64,000 bases of DNA from NCBI GenBank assembly GCA_031763025.1, contig JASSKH010000005.1:14970128-15034127 (forward strand). The letters run 5' to 3'. The position numbers and the translations under genes are program-made. Source of the DNA: Macrocystis pyrifera (taxonomy: Eukaryota; Sar; Phaeophyceae; Laminariales; Laminariaceae). This document shows, piece after piece, positions 21,844 through 31,523 of the stretch. Under the pieces are notes generated by a model, which searched no databases, was not told the DNA's origin, and saw only the letters and a program-made list of their open reading frames with translations. How positions within the stretch are numbered: position 1 is the stretch's first letter; each line of letters starts with the position of its first letter.

Positions 21844-21935
21844 TCGAATTTCTCGAAAAACGGTACGAGTACTTAGCGGGGTCTCGTTTCTGTTTCTTCA
21901 TGTGCACCGCTCTCCACGACACAATCGATTTTTAG
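21844..21935 (+). CDS. small membrane protein gene, last exon (tentative)
   Basis: Acceptor CAGCCCAG|TC. The phase fits exon 4 (G|TC, Val), and the frame reads VEFLEKRYEYLAGSRFCFFM-CTALHDTIDF and TAG. An alternative acceptor five bases upstream ends in ACTTAG after QSNFSKNGTST. The gap leaves room for further exons, so the C-terminus is uncertain. Confidence 0.4.
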
Positions 21936-22339
21936 GTGCTGGGATTGCTGCGTAGCGCAGTACATGCACTCCCTGCCCCATATCACGGTTTATAAAACTG
22001 AGCCTACGTCATACAAAAACGGGGCTTCTTAGGTTTTTTACTATCACGTAGTGCACGGCGATACAGAAATATACCTATTACTACAGTCTAATTCCAAGTA
22101 TTTTGTCTGTAAAAGTCCAAAACGGGCGAAACTCCCTCAGAAAACTGTACTGACCTTTTCGAGGAAAATCGCTAGGAACAGGTGTGGTATAATTCGTTTT
22201 TTTTCTTGTGAACGAAAATTGCAAAAAATCGACGCGAGCCACCGAGGGAGTAAAAATGCCTGTTCTGATGTTGCAAGGGGAGCTATAGGCTAAATTGACA
22301 TACGACACGAAATTGGAACGTGGAAGTGTGGTGAGCTTA

Positions 22340-23113
22340 GGCCGTTTCCTATGCGGTTTGATTTCGAGCCTCAGATTTGTATTTTTCGATCTCAAAATCG
22401 AATGACCCTACTTATGCAGTCCGATTATGCAAAATCCGACCGGATTTTTTTCGATTTGAGAATCCGATGACCCAAGTCGTCGGATTTTGGCCCAAAATCC
22501 GACGACCCTGGGTCATCAGATTTTTGAGATCGAAAAAAGGCATGCTCTCTAAATTCAAAATGTTATCCACGACAGCAAACAGCAGCAGAACGATCGATGA
22601 GTTGGATAGTGATACAGCTGTATAGCGACGTTGCTTCGCGTCCGACGCGCGGACGGCGCGTCCCTCCGTGGCCAGACTAGAGTCGGCTGGCGCGGGCTCG
22701 GTCCTAGAGACCAAGAGAAGAGCACTCGGCACGCGCCTCTCCGTGGACACGTACTCGTAGACTACACTGCAGCTGTACAGCAGCAGCAGCAGTCAGTCAC
22801 AAAATGAAACACAAAATACCAAGACAGGTTGACTCTAGCGCACTCGCCACGTCTCTTCGCCACCGGACTAGAGGCAGTCAGCGTGGGCTCGGACGCTTGG
22901 GTCCTACGCGCAGGGCAACGCACCCAGCGCGTCTCTTCGCGGCGCCAAATCACAAAAACAGCAGTTGGTCTCGGCGTTTGCTCGAATCTCTACACGCACA
23001 ATAAATCTGATTTTTCCGCATAGGAAGACCCTTTCGATTTATCAAGCTCATATCTGAAAATACCATCGGGTCAAAATCTGAAGCTCAAAAGTCGAACCGC
23101 ATAGGAAACGGCC
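22340..23113. mobile_element. TIR-B (Tourist-like) element E3, complete
   Basis: 774 bases. Ends GGCCGTTTCCTATGCGGTTT and GAACCGCATAGGAAACGGCC, flanked by TTA on both sides. It shares with E2 the hairpin around TCGTCGGATTTTGGCC, the CGATCGATGAGTTGGAT block and an ATGAAACACAAAA block. Confidence 0.9.
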
Positions 23114-23241
23114 TTAAGCTTTATTTTTACCAATCTACCGGAGGATAAAAAATAAATAACAGCAAAAATACAAATAAAAATGTTTAATCGTTTCCGCCAT
23201 GAAAATAGAGGCGCGTGCCGTAGTGGGAGGGGGGGGGGGGG

Positions 23242-23776
23242 TGTACTCGATAAGAGAGATGTACTCGATCTCATGCATGGCCGTAGTCGTATGACCATAG
23301 ACCCTCGCATCCCTACCATGCCGGGACGGAGCATGTCGGGTTTTCACCGACCAGGCAGACATTGCTTGCACCAAGCGCGAAGCGCCGTGAGGTGTCCGGC
23401 GAGTCGCATGAAGGGTGAGCTGCATCCTACTAATAACCGCTTGTGAGGCGGACTTTCTTGCATATGGATGACAGCTTCAATGAGTTAGTTTAATTTCCGG
23501 TGTAGCCACTTCCAGAGACAGCAATGGGAGTACTATGTAACTGCCTCTTGGGTGCCTTACCTTGAACACTACGTGAAACGATCAATTCCCTTGTGCAGAG
23601 TAAATGTTCTTTACTTCGCACAAATGATCTAACTAGACGACCAGCTGTGGGCGACCGCCAAAAAAAAAAAAAAAAAAAAACGGTACCCTGGATGTCTAGC
23701 TCACGTAGTGAACGGCATGTTTTACAGTGTCGTTGCCAACCGACGCCACGCCAACCCATATATATTATATATAAGC
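23242..23776 (-). mobile_element. R element, full-length copy R2
   Basis: Sense is the - strand. 5' end GGGTTGGCGTGGCGTCGG preceded by 17 C (G run 23777-23793). 3' end GAGATCGAGTACATCTC, duplicated as a second CGAGTACAC, then a C run (23229-23241). It contains an A run of about 21 bases, on the + strand, in the middle (poly(T) in sense). Confidence 0.8.
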
Positions 23777-24029
23777 GGGGGGGGGGGGGGGGGCGCCAGC
23801 TGCGTGACCCAGGATTTGCGGTACAACCGGAAGGGATCGAGAGAGTGAGGCGAGGAGAATGCATTGGATGGAGGAGAATATCAAAAGAAACACTCTCGCA
23901 CCGATCTACACTGTTGCCGTTAGTAATGTCCCCGTACAGCAGTGCTGCATTCACCGGCAACGAAAAAAACTACAAACAAACAAAAAAAAAACGCCTGCGC
24001 AAGTGAGGGGGGCGCTAACGGCCAAAACA

Positions 24030-24053
24030 ACACTAAAAAAAAACTGCTCAGGT

Positions 24054-24086
<33 letters not shown>

Positions 24087-24508
24087 CGGCGGGCGCAACT
24101 GATCGTCTTCCACGGCAACTGACCTCCGGTATAACAAAAAAAAACACACACACACTCAAAAAAACGCCTCTTTACCCCTTTGCTGCTGTAGTACTGCAGT
24201 CCCGTCGTAGAGACAAAACACTTGGAATTAGACTGAAATAGTTGTTTCTGTACAGTGCAGTTCAGAAGGGGTGAAGGTAGGGGGGGCGGGGCGGGAGGGA
24301 GGTGGCAGGAGCGACTGGTGCGTCTTCGACGACAGCTAGCCTCCGGAAAAAAACCCCCCCGACAAACAACAGCAACGCCTGCATAGGTCTTTGTACGTGA
24401 CAGACGCACCTTTTAGTCTTTCACGACAGCCAACCTCTGGAAATACACACACAAAAAACGCCTTCGAAGCTTGGGCGGGGGGGGGGGGGGGGGGGGGAGG
24501 GGGCGCAC
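24030..24508 (-). repeat. tandemly duplicated exon-end/donor segment
   Basis: Three diverged copies of the last about 30 bases of SET-gene exon 8 plus its donor follow it on the - strand: GGTTGGCTGTCGTGAAAGAC with GGTGCGTC (about 24410-24440), GGCTAGCTGTCGTCGAAGAC (about 24315-24345) and GTCAGTTGCCGTGGAAGACG (about 24100-24125). Each is followed by a G/C homopolymer or C-rich stretch (sense) and, further on, AAAACGCCT-like blocks. The spacing is about 100-200 bases. Confidence 0.7.
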
Positions 24509-24679
24509 CTGATCATCTTCCACGACAGCTAACCTCAGCGCGGGCATGACTCTGGCCTCTTCCGTTTCGTCCACCAACCCTCCCCGTCCCACGGTGACCG
24601 ACTCGGCCGGTTCCGTGCCCAGCGACTCTCCCGATTCCCGCAGCACCTTCACGCTCTCCTTCCCCAGCATGCCAGACAG
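24509..24679 (-). CDS. SET-domain methyltransferase gene, exon 8
   Basis: Acceptor CCCATGCAG|CTG, donor GATCAG|GTGCGC, 57 codons in phase 0, fitting exon 7. The text reads LSGMLGKESVKVLRESGESL, then GTEPAESV, DETEEARVMPALRLAVVEDD. The ALRL-type helix is what the Rubisco LSMT substrate-binding domain shows after the SET domain. This is the last exon I can place; the missing C-terminal 80-150 residues should lie below 24.5 kb, possibly in the N gap. Exon 7 is 5.2 kb away across LINE L3. Confidence 0.75.
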
Positions 24680-24689
24680 CTGCATGGGC

Positions 24690-24745
24690 GGGCGGCGGGA
24701 GAGGGGCGTACCCGTTGATTGCTTGCCTCAGCCATTTGACAATTT
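24690..24745 (-). mobile_element. L-family LINE 3'-end fragment
   Basis: In - sense: GTCAAATGGCTGAGGCAAGC, AATCAACGGGTACGCCCCTC. This is only the last about 50 bases of the L family, ending in a short C-rich tail. Confidence 0.6.
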
Positions 24746-24784
24746 CCTCCCATCCATTTCGCGACGGAGCCTCCCCCCCCCCCC

Positions 24785-24905
24785 TTCACGTACTCATTTG
24801 TTGCTTGCCTTAGTCATTTGACCCATCGACCACGCATCCCTCTTGAGACGGAGCACCGTTCCCACTCCTGATTAGAGACACCTCCAACACTTGGGCGTTC
24901 ACTAC
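24785..24905 (-). mobile_element. L-family LINE 3'-end fragment
   Basis: In - sense it matches the 3' end of L2/L3 (AACGCCCAAGTGTTGGAGGT, GGTGCTCCGTCTCAAGAGGG, ATGACTAAGGCAAGCAACAA) up to GAGTACG. Here the adjoining homopolymer is poly(G) in sense orientation, the only clear exception to the poly(C) tail rule, so a rearrangement is likely. Confidence 0.7.
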
Positions 24906-25080
24906 ATTACGTTTTTTCCCCACATATTACATGAAGACAAAATTGGCCGTGCATGCGGATAGATTCAAAATCATATATATGGCCGTGCGTGCGGATAGCC
25001 AGTTTGTGCATGGAACAGAGAAACGAAAGAAAGCCTGTAAACGCGATTCGCGGTCTGGAGTTGTAGCTGAAGGACGGGGT

Positions 25081-25121
<41 letters not shown>

Positions 25122-25124
<3 letters not shown>

Positions 25125-25331
25125 GGGGTGTGCTCATTGTCATGGGTGGCCGCAGTCGTATGGCCATGCCATGGACCCTCGCATCCCTATATAAAATGCC
25201 GGGACGGACCACGTCGGAGTTTTACCGACCAGGCAGGCATTGCTTGCGCCAGGTGCGAAGCGCCACTTCAGTAAGTGTGAAGCAAGTCGCATGAAGGGTG
25301 GGCGACATCCTAACTTAGAAGCCGCGTGTCG

Positions 25332-25332
<1 letters not shown>
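25122..25332 (-). mobile_element. R element, truncated copy R3
   Basis: Covers the 3' 200 bases of R in - sense. It is preceded in sense by about 32 C (G run 25333-25364) and followed by 40 C (G run 25082-25121), so a truncated copy is sandwiched between two long homopolymers. Confidence 0.8.
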
Positions 25333-25364
<32 letters not shown>

Positions 25365-25368
<4 letters not shown>

Positions 25369-26050
25369 GCGTGAGATGTAGCCGTGCATAGGGGATAAAC
25401 AGCGCGAAAAAATGGAGCGGGGAGCGCGAAGCTGAGCCCAAAAGCTGAGCTTTCGTAGGCTGTAACCGTCGCCGGTGGAGACCGGAGCTCCGAAATTTGC
25501 AAGCAGACCCCACATCTATCTCGAAGACCTACGCGTGGCGAAGAGCTACTGTCTGTCGTACGAGAGCACGCATCACGTGTGAGGCGTTTCGATACCTTAC
25601 TCGACTTGAAAAAAAAACAACAACAACAACAACAACAACAAAACATCCCGTGTTGACCAATGTGTGTCCGGTGGTCCTTGCTGATCAATGTATTTCCGGT
25701 GGAATGAATGAATGCGGCGCGTAGATACTCCGTTCCGTCCTGTAGCAACGCGGAGACAAACCCGTGCCAGATCAGACAGATGGGATCACTCACGAGGCGA
25801 CTATCCGGGCGGGGTGTAACGTCAACAGCTCTGATGGAAAAAAAGGGGGTCGACGATCACAGAGGAAACGCTCAATCCAAACGCGCACGAAAAAACAAAA
25901 AAAGGTTGTACGGAGAAACCTTACGCTTAGTTTCCCGTGGGCGGAACGAACGCACCCGCACACAGCGAAAGCCCCAATGAAGTTCTTCTACCCGCAGTCA
26001 CCAAAAGGCGGATGACGCTATTAAGCACAGCAGTATTATAGGCAAAACTT
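25365..26050. other. intron 7 sequence, no feature recognised
   Basis: Contains a short (AAC)n run at 25612-25641 and unassigned frames (longest 25365-25793, -). No domains, ends or splice-phase matches were found. Confidence 0.35.
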
Positions 26051-26130
26051 TTATTGCAGGGGGCCATAGTAAACAGGACGTACGGTGTACACAAAAAACC
26101 TGTATATTTCCCTATTTTTGCCAACAATTT
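26051..26130. mobile_element. MITE-A copy 8, right end lost
   Basis: TTATTGCAGGGGGCCATAGT on the left and the core to CCAACAATTTTTG; the terminal 25 bases on the right are missing. Confidence 0.7.
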
Positions 26131-26378
26131 TTGTTTTTTTCTTCATCACTTTTACTTCCCAGCCCACTATTAATAGTAGGTTTTACCCTCGACGATCTTC
26201 TGGACAAGCCGTGGTCACAGGTGTCGTCCCTTCTCCCCCCCGGCACGTGCCTTTATTTTTTGTCGCGCATAGGGTGCAGCATTCCCAATGCTCGTCGAAT
26301 TTTCATCGAATGCAGCCAACTCACGCTTTCGCGCTTTCCGCTCATCAATTTTTCAAGCAAGAAAAAGTCCCTATGAGC

Positions 26379-26461
26379 ATGCACTCGGTGAGAATTGAAC
26401 TCACGCAATTGATCTTGACAGGCACGAGGACCACCTATCAAGCCACCGGGGACGCTGGCTA
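26379..26461 (-). tRNA. tRNA-Asp-like pseudogene or tRNA-derived SINE head
   Basis: In - sense: a D-arm-like GGTGGCTTGATAGGTGG, an anticodon-loop-like CTGTCAA (GTC, Asp) and a perfect T arm GTGAG-TTCAATT-CTCAC. The acceptor strands do not pair well (four of seven positions), so a working tRNA is unlikely. A second relative lies at 41080. Confidence 0.4.
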
Positions 26462-26485
26462 ACAACATTCGGTGACCTTGCATAC

Positions 26486-26594
26486 TATTACGGGGGGCCA
26501 TAGTTAATAGGACCTACGGTGCACACAAACACCGATATAAATACCTATTTTTACTAACAATAATTGGTCCTATTTACTACGGCCCTCCGTAATA
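26486..26594. mobile_element. MITE-A copy 9
   Basis: Complete with TA flanks; only 22 bases from copy 10. Confidence 0.9.
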
Positions 26595-26616
26595 GTAATA
26601 TGGCCCCCCCGTTAAG

Positions 26617-26724
26617 TATTACGGGGGTCCATAGTTAATAGGACCTATGGTATACATAAAAACCTACATATTTACCTATTTTTACCAACAAAATTTGGTC
26701 CCGTTAACTACGGACCCCCGTAAT
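26617..26724. mobile_element. MITE-A copy 10
   Basis: Left end TTACGGGGGTCCATAGT, right end CTACGGACCCCCGTAATG. It abuts the 5' border of LINE copy L3. Confidence 0.9.
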
Positions 26725-27781
26725 GGTAAGATTATGAAGATAAATCGGAACAGTGATGGAGAAAGAAGACAAGATGAGCGAAGGGCAGGCAGGGTTTAGG
26801 CCAAACCGTAGCTGCGTAGACCATGCCTACACGCGTACACATTGGGCGAAGATAGTCCGAGGTACTGTAGGAAAGACGCGGGGCTCGCAACGTACTGCTG
26901 TTCCTCTCTAGATGTACAGAAGACCTACGACACAAGCAGTAGCGGGGAGAGATGGGTTGTAGAAAAAGTTGTGGGACAGGGATCAAGGAAAGATGTAGAG
27001 AGCAATGAAAAACATGGCGGAAGGTACGAGAAGTGCTGTGACGTCGGACGGGGAAATCTCCAAGTTATGTTGATGTTGTACAAGGAGTTGCACAGCGATG
27101 TACGTTGCCACCTAAAATATACAAGATATAGATATATACATATATATATTAACGATCTGATAGTAGCAGTCGAGGCAGCAAGGCAGGGAGTCACGGTAGG
27201 GAAGGGTACGGTGTCGGGATTGATGTTTGCGGATGGCTCTGTGGGGATATCAGAAACACCCGAAGGATTGCAGAAACAAACAGAGAAGACGCTACGATAG
27301 AATACACCAGGAAATGAAGGGCGACGGCGAACGTCAAGAAGTGCGCGGTACTCGCAGTTTGTTTGTGACGAAGATAAGGTGAACCCGGTAAAATTTCAGT
27401 TGGAATCGTAGACCAGTATACGCAACTTTGGCGTAGATGTATCAAATAACTTCTCATAGCAAAAAAATAATAGGAAAGGGTAAATCACAGGTAGACAAGA
27501 TGGGTGCGACCCTAACAGACTCGCACCCTAGGACCAAGCCTGATCAACGTGACACTACTAAGGTTAGAATATGCAGGGAAAGCATGGGAAGGGAACGTCA
27601 AGTTCGTAAAACAACTGGAAACAGTAGTACAGATGACAGCAAGCAGCAAAAAAAAAAAAATATACTAAAAAAGGCTCAGGCACGACTACTAATAGTAACA
27701 CACTATTAATATTAAGCGCAGAGAATGGGAACATATACCCACTCAAGACAAGTAGAGACATGCGAAAGTTGAAACGGCAAC

Positions 27782-28009
27782 AAGGTTCCTGCATCATGAC
27801 CGGTCTATAGGCTACTCCACGTCTGGGGCGCGGCCATATTCGGAAGCATAATTCGGAATTAATCCGAATAAGTTCCGAATTGTCTCGAAAATCAGGTTGG
27901 CAAAGCATTGCCGCCCACTCAGCACTTGCTACAAATAGCGGGTCCTAGACAGCGCGCGACGGCGCCCCATGCATTCCAAAGTGTAGCGTGGACCCTAACC
28001 CAGAGCAAG
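27782..28009. mobile_element. unclassified 228-base insertion in L3
   Basis: Alignment by eye with L2 (10370-10395) shows extra sequence from AAGGTTCCTGCATCATGACC to GGACCCTAACCCAGAGC between CGGCAAC and AAGGAACATGCC. It contains an inverted pair around ATTCGGAATTAATCCGAAT. No clear terminal repeats, so the class is unknown. Confidence 0.5.
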
Positions 28010-28118
28010 GAACATGCCAAAAAAGAGGTTGCCAGCCATCGTTGGAAGAGCTATACGGGAGACCCAGGGCGACCTGGAATAAGGTGGTATAGCGTGGTGG
28101 AGAAAGTATGGAAGGGTG

Positions 28119-28334
28119 TATTACGGGGGCCCATAGTTAAATATTGCGGGGGTCTATAGTTAACAAGACCTATGGCATACATAAAAACCTATATATTTAG
28201 GTATTTTTACTAACAATATTTGGTCCTGTTTACTATGGACCCCCGTAGTAGGACCAAATATTGTTAGTAAAAGTAGGGAAATGTATGGGTTTTTGTGTAT
28301 ACCGTAGGTCCTATTTATTATGGGCCCCGTAATA
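28119..28334. mobile_element. MITE-A copy 11 (outer), interrupted by copy 12
   Basis: Left piece TTACGGGGGCCCATAGTTAA (28121-28140), right piece from GGACCAAATATTGTTAGT to CCCCGTAATA. The outer copy sits in L3 at GGAAGGGTG-TA; the sister LINE L1 has GGAAGGGTATAGGAGG uninterrupted, which reveals the empty site. Confidence 0.85.
28142..28250. mobile_element. MITE-A copy 12, inserted in copy 11
   Basis: Complete inner copy, TTGCGGGGGTCTATAG to CTATGGACCCCCGTAG, flanked by TA where the outer element normally reads TTAATAGGACC. This confirms the TA target and two rounds of activity. Confidence 0.9.
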
Positions 28335-28755
28335 GTAGGAAACCAAGAATAAATTTTGTCCGCAGGGAAGTTTGGGAGGTACCAGGGCGGAAGTAGAAGA
28401 AAGATTAGAAGAGAAGGGAAAGGCTGGCGCTAAGCAGCAAGGTGAAATCGGAGAAACACTCAAGAGATATACGGGGGACCATGCGAAGGGGTAGGAATAA
28501 AAACATATGTGCACGGCCCGAAGGACTCCGCGAAACGCTGAAACGGCGATTTCGTGTAGGTGACCTGGACCTGCCAGAAAGAAGAACAAAGGTCCACCAG
28601 TAGCCGTGAGGAGGAAGAAGTATTAATAGATGCAATACAGAGTAGAACTCACGTAGTGGGAGAATGTGCAACGCACAAGAAGGAACGCCACACCTTAAAA
28701 GAGGAGATGAGGGCAAAGAAGTAGATCAATGTCGCATGGAGGAGTTTGGTACACT

Positions 28756-28862
28756 AACACGGGGGTCCATAGTTAATAGGACCTATGGCATACATAAAAA
28801 CCTATGCATTTACCAATTTTTACTAACAATATTTGGTCCTGTTTACTATGGACCCCCGTAAT
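28756..28862. mobile_element. MITE-A copy 13, in LINE L3
   Basis: Inserted between GGTACACTA and TAGATAGCAGCGAG. L1 (GGTACACTAGATTGCAGG) and L2 (GATACACTGAATAGCAGC) show the unoccupied site. Confidence 0.9.
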
Positions 28863-29125
28863 AGATAGCAGCGAGAAAAACGATTGCTCTCCTAGGAGAT
28901 AGATGGTGACCCAGGCGGCCAGACAGGAAGGGGATAAGATTGGCAAAAAGTTTCTATGAAATGCATATTTATAGACACAACGTAATGAGCGCACAAACGT
29001 TGGAGGTGTCTCTAACAGGAGTATGAACGGTGCTCCGTCTCGAAATAAATGTGTGGTCAACGGTCAAATGACTAAGGTAAGCAACAAATGAGTACGCCCC
29101 CCCCCCACCCCTATGATACATAATT

Positions 29126-29617
29126 TAATATATATATATATAGGTTGGGTTGGCGTCGGTTGGCGACGCCTCTGTAAACCACGTCTATCACTGAGTGAGC
29201 TAGACAGCCAGGGCACCGTATATTTTCTTCTCTTTTTTTTTAGCGGTTACCACGGCTGGCGGTCATTTTTGTGCGGGCAGAACCCTTACTCCGCCCAGGG
29301 GGGTGACCGTATGACGTAGTGTGTACATGGTGAGGCACCCAGGAGGCAGCTACATAGTAAGCCCATTGCTGTCTCTGGAAGTGGCCACACCAGAAATTAA
29401 ATCAATCAATTGACGCTGTCATCCATACGCAAAAAAATCCGACACTAAAGCGGTTCTTGGTAGGAAGCAGCTCACCCTTCATACGACTCGCCCAACACCT
29501 CACGGCGCTTCGCGCTTGGTGCAAACAATGTCTGCCTGGTCGGTGAAAACCCGACGTGCTCCGTCCCGGCATTGTAGGGATGGGGTCATGCGACTACGGC
29601 CATGCATGATAATGAGT

Positions 29618-29667
<50 letters not shown>
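29126..29667 (+). mobile_element. R element, full-length copy R4 with 49-base poly(C) tail
   Basis: Follows the C-rich tail of LINE L3 with only about 30 A/T-rich bases between. It ends GATAATGAGTAC and C49 (29619-29667). It lacks the GAGGGTCTATG segment near the 3' end. R5 follows directly on the poly(C). Confidence 0.85.
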
Positions 29668-29843
29668 TGCTGACGCTGTCATCTATATGCAAGTGTGCCT
29701 CACAAGCGGTTCTAAGTAGGATGCAGCTCAGCCTCAATCTTGGTGCAAGCACACAATGTCTGCTTGGTGGGTGAAAAACCCGACGTGCTCCGTCCCAGCA
29801 CTGTAGAGATGCAAGGGTCTTGCACCCCCCCCCCCCCCCCCCC
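29668..29843 (+). mobile_element. R element, truncated copy R5
   Basis: Starts at TGCTGACGCTGTCATCTATA immediately after the poly(C) of R4, keeps the 3' 150 bases with an internal deletion, and ends in TTGCA plus 20 C. Confidence 0.8.
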
Positions 29844-29909
29844 GCGCAAACGAAGAAAAAGAATAGACGATCAAGCGCGCGACACACATCCGGGGGGGGA
29901 GGGGCGCAC

Positions 29910-30044
29910 CTTGTCGAGCAACCCGGTGATGCGGTAGACGTCGTTAGGGTTGCTCGGCTCAACGAACCCGTACCGCTGCAAAAGGTGGTCGTTGGACCGC
30001 GGGCCGTAGCTGATAAACACCTGCTCTCCCGCCTCCCACGCGTT
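29910..30044 (-). CDS. SET-domain methyltransferase gene, exon 7
   Basis: Acceptor GTTTGCGCAG|AAC, donor GACAAG|GTGCGC, 45 codons in phase 0. NAWEAGEQVFISYGPRSNDH and LLQRYGFVEP form the C-terminal SET signature (I-S-Y-G-x-x-S-N-x-x-L-L-x-x-Y-G-F) with the catalytic Tyr region and the pseudoknot Asn. Then SNPNDVYRITGLLDK leads into the substrate-binding domain. This is the clearest diagnostic exon of the gene. Confidence 0.92.
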
Positions 30045-30368
30045 CTGCGCAAACCAACTCCCCGGCCGACGAGAGCATTGTGAGAAGGAACGGGTGTCAG
30101 TATAAAAAAGGACTCGTGGAAACAAAAACAACAAAAAGACAACAAAAATAAAACCCAAGCACGAGAGCGGTAGTGGGATTTGGTGTGGTAGCGTAGTCAA
30201 GCTAGGTCGGTAGACACTCCCGGGGGAAATATAGCTGGAACGACTGTGGGCTGAGTATTGCAGTACATCCAGCAGCTACACCCTCGCGAGATGTCGTTAC
30301 CGCAAGCTTATATGTTTGCACGGCGTTTTCTTCGATGTCCCGGAGGAGTCACAAAACACGCCCCCCCC

Positions 30369-30517
30369 TGGTGCAAGCAACGTCTGCCTGGTCGGTGAAG
30401 ACCCGACATGCTCCGTCCCGGCCTTGTAGGGATGCGAGGGTCTATGGTCATACGACTACGGCCACGCATGAGATCGAGTACATCTCTCCTATCGAGTACC
30501 CCCCCCCCCCCCCCCCC
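30369..30517 (+). mobile_element. R element, truncated copy R6
   Basis: Begins TGGTGCAAGCAACGTCTGCC right after a C8 run and ends in two copies of ATCGAGTAC, then poly(C). In intron 6 of the SET gene, near exon 7. Confidence 0.8.
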
Positions 30518-30537
30518 TTCTCCCCCCCCCGCCCGCT

Positions 30538-30634
30538 CTCGTCCCGGCATTGTAGAGATGCGACGCCCTTGTTACCGTACGACTACGGCCGCGGATGACA
30601 TGAGCACACGCACACCCTCCCTCCCTCCCTCCCC
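30538..30634 (+). mobile_element. R element, short fragment R7
   Basis: CGTCCCGGCATTGTAGAGAT, CGTACGACTACGGCCGCGGA, ATGAGCACACGCAC and a (CCCT)n-like tail. It begins in the C-rich tail of R6. Confidence 0.7.
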
Positions 30635-30794
30635 CGCGTAATTCCACATTAGAAGAGGCAACCCTGCTTCAAACGGTGGCCTAAATCTCGAACAACCCAT
30701 CTCATGGCGTGCCACGCCGATGACCCGACGCTTCTTCCTCGCGGCGGTGCACTTTCGAGTCGTTGCGCAGGCAGCCCGATCGCCGGGAAATAAG

Positions 30795-30903
30795 TATTAC
30801 GAGGAACCATAGTAAATAGGACCAAATATTGTTAGTAAAAATAGGTAAATGTATAGGTTTTTATGCGTACCATAGGTCCTATTAACTACGGACCCCCGTG
30901 GTA
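30795..30903. mobile_element. MITE-A copy 14
   Basis: Ends TTACGAGGAACCATAGT and ACTACGGACCCCCGTGG. In intron 6 of the SET gene. Confidence 0.85.
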
Positions 30904-31033
30904 GTGTCCCCTTATTCACCGTACCGTTACCTCGCCGATCGAGAAAAATGAGACGCGCACCGCACCGCACCGCACCGCTATCCATGCCATGCCATGCCAT
31001 GCCATGTCATGTCTTAAGCAGCAAAGCCCAGAC

Positions 31034-31172
31034 CTTGGTGGTGACGGCGAAGTAACCGTAGAAATAGTTGTACGAAACGTCGCTGTCCACGCCGCTCTTG
31101 TGGTTGATGAGGTCCACCACCGGTGTCAGAGCGTACCTCTTGAGTTGCACGAGTTTCGTCATGAGGAAATCC
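31034..31172 (-). CDS. SET-domain methyltransferase gene, exon 6
   Basis: Acceptor TCTCTCTAG|G, donor ACCAAG|GTCTGG, 139 bases; the first base completes Arg from exon 5 and the exon ends in phase 0. DFLMTKLVQLKRYALTPVVD and LINHKSGVDSDVSYNYF contain the VVDLINH motif, the part of the SET core whose Asn-His binds the S-adenosylmethionine methyl donor. Confidence 0.92.
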
Positions 31173-31412
31173 CTAGAGAGACAGAGAGAAGAAAAGCGAT
31201 GCTCGACAACAGCGGGCACGTCCTTCGTCAACTTACCCTTTCGAGAGCAGGCAAACAAAGCCCCCGCACGACGTGACCCTTCGAAAGAACTGCGTAAAAA
31301 TCGTATCCTACACTAATTCCAAACAGCCTATTCTAACCGAAACGAAGGCGTGCACTCCTAGACGGGGCTGTTGTGGCAAAGTCCGTGTGCACGGTAGTGT
31401 CGGAAAAACGAC

Positions 31413-31523
31413 TATTACGCAGGACCGTAGTAAATAGGATCAAATATTGTTGGTAAAAATAGGTAAAAATATAGGTTTTTGTGTTTCCCGTAGGTCCCCT
31501 ATTTCCTATGGACTTCCGTAATA
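31413..31523. mobile_element. MITE-A copy 15
   Basis: Ends TTACGCAGGACCGTAGT and CTATGGACTTCCGTAA; more diverged than most copies. In intron 5 of the SET gene. Confidence 0.8.

Larger units (their letters stand above)
26725..29096 (+). mobile_element. L-family LINE, longest relic L3, with insertions
   Basis: Reaches further 5' than L1 and L2. GEGQAGFRPNRSCVDHAYT-like frame (26775-26830, the QAGFRxxRSxxDH finger motif), LDVQKTYDT (26909, the FxD palm box region), then INDLIVAVEAARQGV and MFADGSVGISETPEG (about 27220, the ADD box decayed to ADG). The distal part matches L2 up to GAGTACG plus poly(C). It is split by a 228-base insert at 27782, a nested MITE-A pair at 28119 and a MITE-A at 28756. 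Many frame changes. It lies in intron 7 of the SET gene, opposite to its transcription. Confidence 0.85.

Noticed and set aside
21264-21935. 223-codon ORF spanning the N gap and poly-proline
   Set aside because: Frame continuity over 100 N is meaningless, and the first part is (CCTTG)n; only the spliced pieces were kept.
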